This document shows positions 49,419 through 59,131 of a stretch of 64,000 nucleotides of DNA, piece by piece. The stretch's first letter is position 1, and each line of letters starts with the position of its first letter. Location: assembly GCA_002256935.1 (NCBI GenBank), contig NCGL01000017.1, positions 1 to 64,000 on the forward strand. Direction: 5' to 3'. The translations under genes were made by a program, and so were the position numbers. The notes under the pieces are model-generated. The model was not told the origin of the DNA. It made no database searches and saw only the letters and a list, made by a program, of their open reading frames with translations. The stretch is from Bdellovibrio sp. 28-41-41. GTDB taxonomy: Bacteria; Bdellovibrionota; Bdellovibrionia; Bdellovibrionales; Bdellovibrionaceae.

Positions 49419-50123
49419 ATGGAACTACTGAGCCTAAACCAATTGAAATTTAGCTATCCCAACTCAGAACGTGGTCGATTAGATATCGAACGCTTTCACG
49501 TCAACACAGGCGAGAAAATATTTCTCTTCGGACCTAGCGGCAGCGGTAAAACTACATTCTTAGAAATTTTGGCTGGTGTTCTGTCTCCCGCATCGGGTTC
49601 ACTGATAATAGATGGCACTGAGTTAACAAAACTATCCCACACTCAACGAGATGCCTTTCGCGCTGATAAAATTGGTTACATATTTCAAAGTTTCAATTTA
49701 ATTCCATACCTCACGGTCATTGAAAATATCGCACTTCCCCTGAACCTGAGTCACGAGCGCCGCAAGTTAGTTCCAAAGAATCAAGAACTTCAAAAAATTC
49801 AAGCCATTGCCCTGCGTTTGGGAATCCAAGACTTACTAGATCACAAAACAAGTGAGCTATCCGTTGGTCAGCAACAACGGGTCGCAGCGGCACGATCTCT
49901 AATTGGTCATCCAAAATTAATTTTAGCGGACGAGCCAACGTCAGCATTAGATTTTGATCATCGTGAAAAATTCTTAAGTTTAATTTTTGATATTTGCAAA
50001 GAACAAGCGATCAGTTTGATTTTCGTTAGTCATGATCGATCACTGCAAAGTCTATTTGATCGCGTCGTAGCATTGGCCGACATCAACAAAGCCGCGGTGA
50101 AAAACAACGGAGGTCTGGCATGA
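49419..50123 (+). CDS. ABC transporter ATP-binding protein (MacB/LolD class)
   Basis: The 234-aa ATPase has Walker A GPSGSGKTT, Q-loop YIFQSFNLIPYLTVIEN, Walker B LILADEPTSALD and H-loop FVSHD. The signature is LSVGQQQRVA, with Val in place of the first Gly of SGGQ; this variant occurs in the MacB-like branch and need not abolish activity. It overlaps the permease by 4 bp. Together they form a two-gene MacB/LolCD-like exporter distinct from the one at 2180-8359. Confidence 0.92.
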   Translation: MELLSLNQLKFSYPNSERGRLDIERFHVNTGEKIFLFGPSGSGKTTFLEILAGVLSPASGSLIIDGTELTKLSHTQRDAFRADKIGYIFQSFNLIPYLTVIENIALPLNLSHERRKLVPKNQELQKIQAIALRLGIQDLLDHKTSELSVGQQQRVAAARSLIGHPKLILADEPTSALDFDHREKFLSLIFDICKEQAISLIFVSHDRSLQSLFDRVVALADINKAAVKNNGGLA

Positions 50124-51385
50124 TTTTCGTTACTCTCGCGTTGAAATCATTATGGAATCGTAAACTGACGGCTTTTTTAACTATCGCGTCAGTAGCTTTG
50201 AGTTTAGCACTGCTATTATCAGTTGAACGCACACAGCGATCCGCTCAAGAAGGATTTACTCAATCCGTCAGTCAAGTGGATTTGCTGGTTGGCGCTCGCA
50301 CGGGACCTTTGAATCTGATTCTTTACACCGTTTTCAATATGGGCAATGCTTCGAATAATATTTCTTGGGAATCCTACCACGATTTAAAAAAACATCCCAC
50401 CGTGGCATGGACTATCCCCTATTCACTGGGCGATGGCCACAGAGGTTTTCGCGTTGTCGCAACAGATGAAAACTTCTATGAGCACTATCATTTCCGTGGT
50501 GATAAAAAAATAGAACTACGCGAAGGCCAGCCCGCGCTGGGCATTTGGGATGTGGTAATTGGTTCTGACGTCGAAGCGAAGTTAAAATACAAAATGGGTG
50601 ATCCCGTAGTGGTGGCTCACGGAGTCACTCGCGGTGAAGCGATTCAAATGCATGACGATAAACCATTTCGCGTTTCTGGTATTTTAAAACCTACGGGAAC
50701 GGCCATCGATCAAAGCTTATATATTTCGTTGTACGGAATGGAAGCGATCCACATCGACTGGCAGACTGGGGCCGCTCCCACTAAAGACAAAGCGATCCCT
50801 CAATCAGAAATCACAAAAGAGAAATTGCCAATTCATCAAATAACCGCGTTTTTCTTGCGTACACAAACGCGTATTGAAACTCTGCAGCTACAGCGAGATA
50901 TCAATAACTACAAAGACGAACCGTTAATGGCGATTATTCCGGGTGCGACTTTATCTGATTTGTGGCGTGGCTTAAGTCAAATCGAGCGCGTACTGAAGGT
51001 CATTTCCCTGATGGTGATGGCCGTCGGATTAGCATCGATGGTTAGCTCACTACTGGCCAGCTTAAACGAGCGTCGTCGTGAAATGGCGATCTTACGTGCT
51101 GTGGGTGCGCCTCCGTCGAAGATCACATTTCTTTTAGTGTTTGAATCTGGACTAATCACAGTATTAGGAATTCTGCTGGGTCTTGCGATCGAGCTCAGTG
51201 GATTCTTTATTTTGGAATCATGGCTAGAAGAAAAATTTGGTTTCTATTCTGTCGGTGCCGTTGTGACGTTCACTGATTTTATTTACATGGGCGCAACCCT
51301 ACTCGTCGGAATCTTGGTTGGATTAATTCCAGCGATACAAGCAACAAGACTAGCACTTAAAGATGGACTCTCTGTTCGCGTATAG
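50120..51385 (+). CDS. ABC transporter permease, FtsX/MacB type
   Basis: The 421-aa protein has an N-terminal helix (KLTAFLTIASVALSLALLLSV), a periplasmic domain (about residues 40-280) with VDLLVGARTGPLNLILYTVF near its start, and then the FtsX domain with three helices. The coupling segment is ERRREMAILRAVGAPPSKI, and the end PAIQATRLALKDGLSVRV is typical. The RTGP-L-L-L-Y signature is seen in permeases of the YbbP-like/DUF-linked class in Proteobacteria. Substrate unknown; lipids, lipoproteins or peptides are possible. Confidence 0.9.
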   Translation: MIFVTLALKSLWNRKLTAFLTIASVALSLALLLSVERTQRSAQEGFTQSVSQVDLLVGARTGPLNLILYTVFNMGNASNNISWESYHDLKKHPTVAWTIPYSLGDGHRGFRVVATDENFYEHYHFRGDKKIELREGQPALGIWDVVIGSDVEAKLKYKMGDPVVVAHGVTRGEAIQMHDDKPFRVSGILKPTGTAIDQSLYISLYGMEAIHIDWQTGAAPTKDKAIPQSEITKEKLPIHQITAFFLRTQTRIETLQLQRDINNYKDEPLMAIIPGATLSDLWRGLSQIERVLKVISLMVMAVGLASMVSSLLASLNERRREMAILRAVGAPPSKITFLLVFESGLITVLGILLGLAIELSGFFILESWLEEKFGFYSVGAVVTFTDFIYMGATLLVGILVGLIPAIQATRLALKDGLSVRV

Positions 51386-51393
51386 GGATTACA

Positions 51394-52047
51394 ATGCAAA
51401 CCACGAATAAATCTCTTGCAGAATGGGAAGACATTTTCCAAACGGAAATCGAAAGCATGACTGTGGATTTTGATCCGTCTCATGATTCGCTTCATTTAAA
51501 ACGCGTTGTGAATATGGCTAAGCATTTGTGCGAGAAAGAAAAGGCGAATCCTCACATCGTGATTCCGGGTGCCTGGTTGCATGACTTTGTCGTGATTCCT
51601 AAAGACAGTCCATTGCGTAAACAGGCCTCTCGCATTTCGGCGACTCGAGCGATTGAGTTTTTAGAACGCGTTGGTTATCCCAAAGAATTTCACCCAGCGA
51701 TCGCCCACTGTATCGAGGCACACAGTTTCAGCGCGAACATCCAGACAGAAACACTGGAAGCTAAAGTTGTTCAAGATGCAGATCGATTGGATGCTTTGGG
51801 TGCTGTGGGTATCGCGCGTATGCTGATCACCGCAGGACGAATGAAACGGCCCTTGTATAGCGAAGTAGATCCCTTATGTAAAAATGGGCGACCGGCTGAT
51901 GATGGTGAATTTACGATCGATCATTTTTTCGTTAAACTTTTTAAAGTGGCGGAAACACTGAAAACAAAGTCGGCTTTGGACGAAGGACGGCGGCGAGCAA
52001 AAGTTATGCGAATTTACCTTGAAGATTTAAGTCATGAGCTTGCTTAG
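51394..52047 (+). CDS. HD-domain phosphohydrolase (YedJ-like)
   Basis: The 217-aa protein carries the HD metal site: SHDSLHLKRV (first His), GAWLHDFVVIP (HD pair), HPAIAHCIEAHSF (His), and VVQDADRLDALGAVGIARM (final Asp), as in YedJ/YpgQ-type HD hydrolases that act on nucleotides. It follows the permease by 8 bp and so shares its operon, but a functional tie to the exporter is not obvious. ATG has AGGGATT in front. Confidence 0.9.
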   Translation: MQTTNKSLAEWEDIFQTEIESMTVDFDPSHDSLHLKRVVNMAKHLCEKEKANPHIVIPGAWLHDFVVIPKDSPLRKQASRISATRAIEFLERVGYPKEFHPAIAHCIEAHSFSANIQTETLEAKVVQDADRLDALGAVGIARMLITAGRMKRPLYSEVDPLCKNGRPADDGEFTIDHFFVKLFKVAETLKTKSALDEGRRRAKVMRIYLEDLSHELA

Positions 52048-52097
52048 GTAGATCTTGCGTTTAGAATCACGGAACTCCTCTTGCACGTCCTTTTAAC

Positions 52098-52814
52098 ATG
52101 CGAATCTTGATTTTGTTTTTTGTTATAGCCTCGATATCCAATGGGTTCACAGAAAACAACTGTATTACAATTTATGGCAATGACCAAATATTTGGCAATT
52201 CTTGGTTAGATGGAATGACGTCAGTAGGCAACTGGGAACATCGAAGATCGACCTGGGTGAAGGTGAATTCACTTAATTTTGAATTAGATCAGAGCCTTCT
52301 TTCTAACAGCGACCTCACCTTAATGAAAAAGCACGCCAAAGCCCTTGTGAGCATTCAAAACTTTATGGCAAACGCTGACTTTTTTAACCCCAAATTTCGC
52401 CTTGGCCTCGATACCTACCACGAAGCATGGGCCGGTTTGCGCCGAGCACTGCCGATGATTGAACCTGAACTCTATCCCGCGCTTAAAATAAATCCACGCA
52501 ATCCATGGCACACAATAGAATTGATGGAAAAAATCACCGCCAACAATGCGACCACAGTATTTTTTGTACCCCGAGCTGTCCTAACCCATCCTGAAAAAAA
52601 TGCGACGGCTAATGAACTTCAGTGGTTACTTAATGATAAAAGTGGAGTCCGGATGAAACACACCATTTTTGTTTTCGGGGCCTACAATGTTATGACTGAT
52701 ATTGGCTATTGGAACCTCGGTCTTGATTTTCCGGAAACCTCTCCTGGCTATTCGGCAAACCGTGCTTTAGTGTTGGAGTCTATTTATAGATCCATGATTA
52801 AACCAAAAAAATAG
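52098..52814 (+). CDS. secreted protein of unknown function (238 aa)
   Basis: ATG 52098 has only a weak site. The N-terminus MRILILFFVIASISNG is a short signal peptide. The mature part has a single evident cysteine (NNCITIYG) and a helical centre (LMKKHAKALVSIQNFMANADFF). No domain is recognised. It converges with the delta-60-repeat gene 30 bp away; I see no terminator between them. Confidence 0.65.
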   Translation: MRILILFFVIASISNGFTENNCITIYGNDQIFGNSWLDGMTSVGNWEHRRSTWVKVNSLNFELDQSLLSNSDLTLMKKHAKALVSIQNFMANADFFNPKFRLGLDTYHEAWAGLRRALPMIEPELYPALKINPRNPWHTIELMEKITANNATTVFFVPRAVLTHPEKNATANELQWLLNDKSGVRMKHTIFVFGAYNVMTDIGYWNLGLDFPETSPGYSANRALVLESIYRSMIKPKK

Positions 52815-52844
52815 AAACCATTTGATGACAACTCGAGGCATTTG

Positions 52845-55715
52845 CTACTGCCAAAATTCAGCAACCGCAAAGTCACCGTTGCTCGTTCCAAAACAGCGCA
52901 TGATTTGATCGGACATAGGAAGGCAACTAATAACATTATCAAATCTATCAACGAATTGGCCGGAATAATAAACGGACCCATTGGTAGCATTGATCATAGA
53001 AACAAAGGCTCTTTCCCGTGATAGATTTGGATCATTTAATTGACGAATCAACATGTACCGATTTTCAGAAACTCGCAGAACTGATGCCAAGTAGCTTAAA
53101 TCGGGAATCTGGTTATTAAACGCAGCCTCTGGGATGCCCAGGGGCGAATATTTATTTAATACGCCGTCTTTAAAAAGTAACAAGTCTGTATTAGAGTCAC
53201 TCCAAAGCCTCGCTGCACTTACGCCCATGGTCAGGCTCATATTACTGAGTTGGTTAGCCACATCAAAACCTATGTCCAAGATTCCGCTCTTTGAATATTT
53301 CTTAAGACTGGCGTTTATTCCGTCCTCGCTTAACAAGTATATTCCATTTCCAGAGTCAAAGGTGGCACGACAGTACCCATTACTGCTAGATTGGCCTAAA
53401 ATCCCATCTCCGTCGAATGCATTATTTGGATTGCCGGTCGTATCAAGTTGAGTGATATTACACGAATACACACCATCATCATCCACTGCCGTGGCAATAT
53501 TTAAAAAATTATCAGGGTAAATTTTTGCAGCCACATAACTCGTAGTAAAGCTCGTATAGTTTATAGTATAAATGCCAGCCGTGGCAAAATCTGTATCGAG
53601 TTGCCCATTGGCGAGCATTCGCAAAACTTTTACAACAGTAGTACCTGCTCCTTCGATTTGCTGAACAACTAACAATATTCTGCCTTCGGAATCTTCCATT
53701 ATATTTTTAACCTGGGGATTATTTGGGAAATGCCCACCCAAACTAAAGCTAGCCACTCCGTCAGTACCAAATGAATTTTGCGCCTGAAACTGCGAATCCG
53801 TTTTATATACTGTAACAGTGCCATTGCTAAGACCGGCCAAAATATAGGACCCATCGGCGAGACTTACAATGCTTTGTAAATCATCTTTTGATCGTCCCAA
53901 TTTAAGTTCTAAAGATCCATCCGTTCCCCAAGCTAAATTTAAGTTGCCACTAGAATCATACTCCATAATGAAGGCACTCCCTTGGGGGGCATCTTCAAAA
54001 TAACTGGAAAAACCGTCACCACCGTTCATGTCAGTTCCAATTAAGTAGATTTTACTAGAACTAGAGACAACAATATCAGCGACATAATCATGTTTGTCAG
54101 TCGCTGCTATGTTTCCAAGGCTTATGTCTGCGTACCCGTCAGTGCTAAAAGCAGTATCTAGTGCCCCCGAAGAATTGAGTTTCAAAATAAATCTTCGGAA
54201 ATCAGTCGCTGTGCTAAAAGCCCCACCTGATACAAAAATGTCGCCACTGCTAGTGATCACAAGCCCATCTAGCGTGCAATAGTTTCTATTTTCATTACCC
54301 CAAAAGGCACAACTGCTGGAATAGCCCGAACGAATATATCTTCCCGTTGTACCAAATCCCGCGTCCGTTGTTCCGTCTAGATTGTATCGCCAGACTTCAA
54401 AACCATAAGGATTAGTGGTGGGCCTTTGGTAAAGCGCCACGACTTTGCCGTCGTTTTGAAACTTGGCCCGAGAAATCCAATATACTATTGTTTTGGTGAC
54501 CTTGCCGCTTGATCCGTAGGTGGTATCCAAAGTGCCGATAGCATTGAGACGAGAAATAACTAGTTTATTACTGGTTTGATGAATGAATTCCCTGGCAACA
54601 AAGTAAACCGCACTAGTGCCGCTATCGATCCACAGGTCAAAAACTTCTGACCTAGTATACGATTCATCGACAAAAAAACCATTAACGCCAAAGTTTACGT
54701 CTAAAGATCCATTAGCTAGCACCCGGGCAACAAATAGTTCCCTTTGCGCAGAGCCATCACCATACCAACCACCGATAAGCATGGCATTGCTCGTATCTGT
54801 TGGTAAAACGGTTTCGGGCCGTAGGACGTTGATTTCAGCAGCTGTTGATCCAGCCACTGGATACTTCCCTATTCCCTGGTCGCCAAAACTTGTGTCAATG
54901 ATTCCATTGGCTGTCAAACGCAGGAGAAATAAAGCCCGGCCGCTGGTTCCCGCCAACATAATAGAATTATCCGAAAAAATTTTGATAGAATTGATCTGAA
55001 CGTTTTTCCCGTCTTCATAATAGGAAAAAAAACCATTCTCGCCAAAAGTTAAATCCTGTGTTTGATCGGCTGGGTTCATGCGATAGACAGATAGAACATT
55101 ATTCACCCCATCGTTTGCGCGCGTAACAACGATCAGTTTTCCAGAGGATTGTTCCCGAATCAGTGAACCTTCGGAGGCATTTGAAGTCATTGAAATATTT
55201 TTGGTTACAAATCGGGTTGGATCGCTACTCGCAGCAACGCTGCCTGGCGGCGGCTGAATCGTAAAATCAAAAGAAAAATCATTCTCCATTTCTTTCGAAA
55301 ATTTAGAAAAAGCATTTTTAGCCACGGTCACATGATAAGTTTCAGCAAAGCTCAAGCCACTGGGTGGAGGAGTTATAGTTAGAGTTCCTGCCTGCACTGT
55401 TATATTAAAACCAGTAACGAGACTATTTTGCGAGCTTGAATAAACTTTGAAATATTCTGGACTTAAATCACCTGAAAAAGATTCGTCGTTCAAGCTTAAC
55501 ACAAGGGCCTCTGACAATTTACGGTCGTTCAAATTTGATTCGACCGTTAGCCTTATGACTGGTACATCGGGTTTTTCATCTGATCCTGAATGCTGTTTTG
55601 TTATTGAAACCTTAAGCATGCATCCCAATAAAGCCACTCCATTAACTACCAAATAAAAAATGATCAAAAGTAGCAATTTTATAAAACTATACCTACGTTG
55701 GACCATGCCAATCAT
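52845..55715 (-). CDS. delta-60-repeat beta-propeller lipoprotein
   Basis: With start at ATG 55715 the product is 956 aa. A longer open frame reaches 55820, but that extension lies over a tandem repeat and precedes the signal segment. The hydrophobic segment and lipobox are LLLIIFYLVVNG...ALLGC. An Ig-like/CBM-like N-terminal domain (to about residue 170 of the mature protein) precedes about eleven delta-60 repeats of ~55 residues, each with the L-x2-G-x-LDxxFGxxG core: ANGIIDTSFGDQG, ANGSLDVNFGVNG, AIGTLDTTYGSSG, LDGTTDAGFGTTG, SSGALDTAFSTDG, ANGQLDTDFATAG. Such proteins form beta-propellers at the cell surface. Ligand unknown. The start is uncertain because no candidate has a strong ribosome-binding site. 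Confidence 0.87.
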   Translation of the reverse strand: MIGMVQRRYSFIKLLLLIIFYLVVNGVALLGCMLKVSITKQHSGSDEKPDVPVIRLTVESNLNDRKLSEALVLSLNDESFSGDLSPEYFKVYSSSQNSLVTGFNITVQAGTLTITPPPSGLSFAETYHVTVAKNAFSKFSKEMENDFSFDFTIQPPPGSVAASSDPTRFVTKNISMTSNASEGSLIREQSSGKLIVVTRANDGVNNVLSVYRMNPADQTQDLTFGENGFFSYYEDGKNVQINSIKIFSDNSIMLAGTSGRALFLLRLTANGIIDTSFGDQGIGKYPVAGSTAAEINVLRPETVLPTDTSNAMLIGGWYGDGSAQRELFVARVLANGSLDVNFGVNGFFVDESYTRSEVFDLWIDSGTSAVYFVAREFIHQTSNKLVISRLNAIGTLDTTYGSSGKVTKTIVYWISRAKFQNDGKVVALYQRPTTNPYGFEVWRYNLDGTTDAGFGTTGRYIRSGYSSSCAFWGNENRNYCTLDGLVITSSGDIFVSGGAFSTATDFRRFILKLNSSGALDTAFSTDGYADISLGNIAATDKHDYVADIVVSSSSKIYLIGTDMNGGDGFSSYFEDAPQGSAFIMEYDSSGNLNLAWGTDGSLELKLGRSKDDLQSIVSLADGSYILAGLSNGTVTVYKTDSQFQAQNSFGTDGVASFSLGGHFPNNPQVKNIMEDSEGRILLVVQQIEGAGTTVVKVLRMLANGQLDTDFATAGIYTINYTSFTTSYVAAKIYPDNFLNIATAVDDDGVYSCNITQLDTTGNPNNAFDGDGILGQSSSNGYCRATFDSGNGIYLLSEDGINASLKKYSKSGILDIGFDVANQLSNMSLTMGVSAARLWSDSNTDLLLFKDGVLNKYSPLGIPEAAFNNQIPDLSYLASVLRVSENRYMLIRQLNDPNLSRERAFVSMINATNGSVYYSGQFVDRFDNVISCLPMSDQIMRCFGTSNGDFAVAEFWQ

Positions 55716-55775
55716 TTCGGTAACTTCGGCTAAAACTTTAACTGGTGTTTCCACACACATTTTCGTGTTGCTCAG

Positions 55776-55818
55776 ATTAAACATGTTACCCATTAAACAT
55801 GTTACCCAAATGTGTAAC
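55776..55818. repeat. 16-bp tandem duplication and overlapping inverted repeat upstream of the delta-60 gene
   Basis: ATTAAACATGTTACCC is present twice, back to back (55776-55791, 55792-55807). The second copy runs into GTTAC-N8-GTAAC (55801-55818). The array lies 60-100 bp upstream of the preferred start, where a promoter or operator would be expected; each unit also contains the palindrome ACATGT. Confidence 0.6.
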
Positions 55819-55953
55819 AAGGCATGTGTCCTAAATTGAGACTAAATGCGAATAACTAGCTACTCAGACTAATAAGTTTGCGTCTTAAAATTGAGGGAGA
55901 TAGTTATTTAGAGTTAGGATATACCAAGTGGCAAGCTTCAGGAATGCGTAATT

Positions 55954-56586
55954 CTATATACTAGATCGCTTTACCTTACTAATAGCCTCTGCGCTAAGGC
56001 GTTCTATTTCAGACCAGTTTTTGGTCCCAATCAAAGAGTCTGGAGTAATCCATGAGCCACCAATGCACACTACTTTAGAAATACTAAAATATTCATTCAT
56101 GTTTTCCAAGTTAACTCCACCGGTCGGACAAAATTGAATATCAGAAAATAGCGACGTAAATTGTTTTATAGCTGGCGCGCCTCCAGCAAGTGATGCCGGA
56201 AAAAACTTAAGGTAACTAAAACCATTTTCTCTGGCGTGCATGATTTCACTTATGGTTGCAACACCTGGTAAAAAAGCAGTTTTCTGCGTTTGAGCAAATT
56301 GCGCCAGCTTTGTAGTTAATCCTGGGCTTACTATAAACTTGGCCCCTGCGTCCGTGGCTTGTTTAAATTGTTCCGGATTACTTATGGTTCCTGCCCCGAC
56401 AGTCATTCCACTTACATTCTTAGAAACGTCTGCAATGGCTTTTAATGCAGCGTCAGTTCGCAGAGTGATTTCTATCACACCAATGCCACCAGCGAGCAAT
56501 GCTTTGGCTATTGGAACCGCATCTTCGACTTTTTTAATTGTAACAACGGGAACGATCGGACTTATTTTCAAAATATTTTCTAACAT
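55954..56586 (-). CDS. eda: KDPG aldolase (2-keto-3-deoxy-6-phosphogluconate aldolase)
   Basis: Cleaves KDPG to pyruvate and glyceraldehyde-3-phosphate, the last Entner-Doudoroff step. The 210-aa length matches E. coli Eda (213). Motifs: PVVTI at the N-terminus, GGIGVIEITLRT with the catalytic Glu, VGAGTISNPEQF, FIVSPGLT, PGVATISE, and YLKFFPAS with the Schiff-base Lys, then CPTGGVNLENMNEY. It follows edd by 10 bp and ends the zwf-pgl-edd-eda operon. Confidence 0.97.
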   Translation of the reverse strand: MLENILKISPIVPVVTIKKVEDAVPIAKALLAGGIGVIEITLRTDAALKAIADVSKNVSGMTVGAGTISNPEQFKQATDAGAKFIVSPGLTTKLAQFAQTQKTAFLPGVATISEIMHARENGFSYLKFFPASLAGGAPAIKQFTSLFSDIQFCPTGGVNLENMNEYFSISKVVCIGGSWITPDSLIGTKNWSEIERLSAEAISKVKRSSI

Positions 56587-56596
56587 TTATATTCCT

Positions 56597-58414
56597 TTAA
56601 TCCAAACCGAGTATGCTTGCACCATCTTCGGCGTTGGTAACACATTTTCTAGCCATTGCAAAAAGCTCACGGCCAGATCCAAAATGTTTATAGTTTAAAT
56701 CGGGATTATTTGGATTGCGCCGTTCAAGTTCAACTGCTGACACTTTAACTTCTAATGTTCCAGCCTTTGCATCCACCTTGATAATATCGCCGTCTTTTAT
56801 TTTTGCGATCATTCCGCCCTTAGTTGCTTCTGGGGTCACGTGGATAGCGGCTGGGACTTTTCCGGAGGCACCAGACATGCGTCCGTCAGTAACCAGAGCA
56901 ACCTTAAAACCCTTGTCCTGCAGTAGGCCCAGGGTAGGCGTTAACTTATGTAACTCCGGCATTCCACACGCGCCAGGGCCTTCGTGGGTTATCACTGCGA
57001 CCAAATCCCCCGTCAACTCTCCCGCTTTGTACGCTCTAATTAAATGATCCTGGTCTGTGAACACTTTGGCTGGAGCTTCAACAATAAGATGTTCGTCTTT
57101 AAGCGCCGACGTTTTTAAAACAGCTCGACCAATGTTGCCTTCTAATAACTGCAAACCACCGTGGTTTTGAAATGGGGCTGAAACCGGTCGTAAAACATTC
57201 GTATCGTGACTAAGTGCTGTTGCCGATTTCCATTGAACTCTATTTTCAACAAGAAACGCCTCTTGAACGTAGCTGCTTAAATCGCCTCCCGTAATAGTTT
57301 TAACGTCTTGATGTATCAGACCAGCGGCTAATAACTCACGAATTAAAAAGCCAGTTCCGCCGGCGGCGTGGAAATGATTTATATCAGCTTCACCATTTGG
57401 ATAAATTCGGCACAATAACGGAGTCAACGCTGAGATTTCATGAAAATCGCTCCAGTTAATTAATATTCCAGCTGCCCTAGCTATGGCTATTAAATGAATG
57501 GTATGATTCGTAGATCCACCCGTGGCACATAGACCAACGATTGCGTTCACAATGGCGCGCTCGTCAACAATTTTCCATAGAGGCAAATAATCTTTCCCCA
57601 ATGAGTTCATGGCAATTGCCCTGCGAGTCGCTTCCCGTGTAAGCGCTTCTCGCAAGGGTGTGTGAGGTTGCACAAAAGAACTGCCAGGCAATTGCAGTCC
57701 CATTATTTCGACTAACATTTGATTCGAATTAGCAGTTCCATAGAAAGTGCACGTTCCTTCGCTATGATAAGATTGGGCTTCTGCTTCTAATAGTTGTTCC
57801 CGCGTGGCTTTTCCTTCGGCATAGAGTTGGCGAATTTTAGCTTTTTCTTTATTTGCCAGTCCAGAAGCCATCGGGCCTCCCGGAACAAAAACCACTGGCA
57901 AATGTCCAAATGCTAAAGATCCGATTAATAACCCTGGGACAATTTTATCACAAATCCCTAACATCAAAGCGGCATCAAACATATTATGGGATAAAGCAAT
58001 AGCGGTCGACTGAGCAATGATATCCCTGCTGAATAAAGATAAATCCATACCTTCTTGACCTTGGGTCACACCATCACACATGGCAGGAGTCCCACCCGCA
58101 AATTGGGCAACGCCTCCGGCCATCAGCGCTTCATTTTTAATAATTTCAGGAAACGCTTCATAAGGTTTATGCGCGGAAAGCATCTCATTATAGGCTGAAA
58201 CAATGGCTACATTTGGTTTTTCTGTCGTACGTAAAGTATTCTTTTCATTGGCAGCACAGGCAGCAAAGCCGTGAGCTAAATTACCACAGGCCAATTGCAT
58301 TCGTCTTGGTTTGTTTTGTGCCTGTGAAAGCATCCTCTGCTCATAGGCCATTCTGGTTTTAGAACTTCGATCTTTAATTTTTTTGGTAATCTGTAAAATT
58401 TTTGAATTTGTCAT
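56597..58414 (-). CDS. edd: 6-phosphogluconate dehydratase
   Basis: Dehydrates 6-phosphogluconate to KDPG. The 605-aa product matches E. coli Edd (603). The start is ATG 58414, whose first base is shared with the pgl stop (TAATG); an extra 4-codon extension is possible. Iron-sulfur and active-site regions of the IlvD/Edd family are present: [58 protein letters not shown], and near the C-terminus [22 protein letters not shown]. The tight junctions on both sides show one transcript. Confidence 0.97.
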   Translation of the reverse strand: MTNSKILQITKKIKDRSSKTRMAYEQRMLSQAQNKPRRMQLACGNLAHGFAACAANEKNTLRTTEKPNVAIVSAYNEMLSAHKPYEAFPEIIKNEALMAGGVAQFAGGTPAMCDGVTQGQEGMDLSLFSRDIIAQSTAIALSHNMFDAALMLGICDKIVPGLLIGSLAFGHLPVVFVPGGPMASGLANKEKAKIRQLYAEGKATREQLLEAEAQSYHSEGTCTFYGTANSNQMLVEIMGLQLPGSSFVQPHTPLREALTREATRRAIAMNSLGKDYLPLWKIVDERAIVNAIVGLCATGGSTNHTIHLIAIARAAGILINWSDFHEISALTPLLCRIYPNGEADINHFHAAGGTGFLIRELLAAGLIHQDVKTITGGDLSSYVQEAFLVENRVQWKSATALSHDTNVLRPVSAPFQNHGGLQLLEGNIGRAVLKTSALKDEHLIVEAPAKVFTDQDHLIRAYKAGELTGDLVAVITHEGPGACGMPELHKLTPTLGLLQDKGFKVALVTDGRMSGASGKVPAAIHVTPEATKGGMIAKIKDGDIIKVDAKAGTLEVKVSAVELERRNPNNPDLNYKHFGSGRELFAMARKCVTNAEDGASILGLD

Positions 58415-59130
58415 TAGGCCGTCCAATACACTTCTACGGAAGTCTGCTGCTGCTTTATAATAGCACGAATCGGTAAAATTTCAATCGGTCCGTCTTCACA
58501 TGCTTTTAAATAGACATTTTTTTTATCAATTCCAGTGAAAAGAATAATAATTTTTTTGGCATTTAACAATGTCGGTAATGTCAAAGTCATACGAGGATGA
58601 GCCGCGTAGGGTGGCGGCGTCAGTCCCGCACAGAGTGTGTCTTTGCTTTCAGGATTGCTTTCAGGATTGCTTTCAGGATAAAGCGCCGAAGCTAAATCTT
58701 TACTGCCGGGGAAAAACGAAGCCGTGTGGCCATCATCTCCCATCCCAAGGAGTACCACATCAAATGGCTTAGGCAAGGTTGCCAAATCATGATTTGTTTT
58801 GGCAACACCAAGAAAAGGAGTCTGCGCCTGATTTTTTAAGGATATAAAATTTAACTCTTTAGAGACCAAATTGTCCCGAACTAGTTTTTCGTTGCTATCG
58901 GCATGATCGGTTGAAACCCAGCGTTCATCAGCAAGAGTTAAATAAATTTTGCTCCAATCCAGTTCTGCTTTTTGAAGTTCTTGAAACAATGGTTTTGGAG
59001 TACTACCACCAGAAACCACGAGAGACGCCTTTTGATTTTTAGCGATTCCCAAGCTTAAAGCCTCGAAAACATCCTTAGTGAGATTTTTAATTAAACTCTG
59101 TTTATCGGGAAATTCTTTAAAAATTACCAC
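58414..59130 (-). CDS. pgl: 6-phosphogluconolactonase
   Basis: Hydrolyses 6-phosphogluconolactone. The 238-aa DevB-type protein has [52 protein letters not shown] (catalytic region) and [16 protein letters not shown]. It starts with GTG 59130, with GAGGA in front. An insertion of [11 protein letters not shown] at about residues 151-161 comes from a threefold 12-bp tandem repeat and lies in a surface loop just after FFPGS. It overlaps edd by 1 bp and follows zwf by 1 bp. Confidence 0.95.
   Translation of the reverse strand: MVIFKEFPDKQSLIKNLTKDVFEALSLGIAKNQKASLVVSGGSTPKPLFQELQKAELDWSKIYLTLADERWVSTDHADSNEKLVRDNLVSKELNFISLKNQAQTPFLGVAKTNHDLATLPKPFDVVLLGMGDDGHTASFFPGSKDLASALYPESNPESNPESKDTLCAGLTPPPYAAHPRMTLTLPTLLNAKKIIILFTGIDKKNVYLKACEDGPIEILPIRAIIKQQQTSVEVYWTA
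58645..58680 (-). repeat. three tandem 12-bp repeats inside pgl
   Basis: GCTTTCAGGATT (plus-strand view) at 58645-58656 and 58657-58668, and GCTTTCAGGATA at 58669-58680. The 12-bp unit keeps frame and encodes PESN-type repeats, so copy-number change would lengthen a loop without breaking the enzyme. Confidence 0.85.
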
Positions 59131-59131
59131 C

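Noticed and set aside
55716..55820. N-terminal extension of the delta-60 lipoprotein
   Set aside because: It would encode the tandem DNA repeat and place about 35 polar residues before the lipoprotein signal; more likely promoter DNA.
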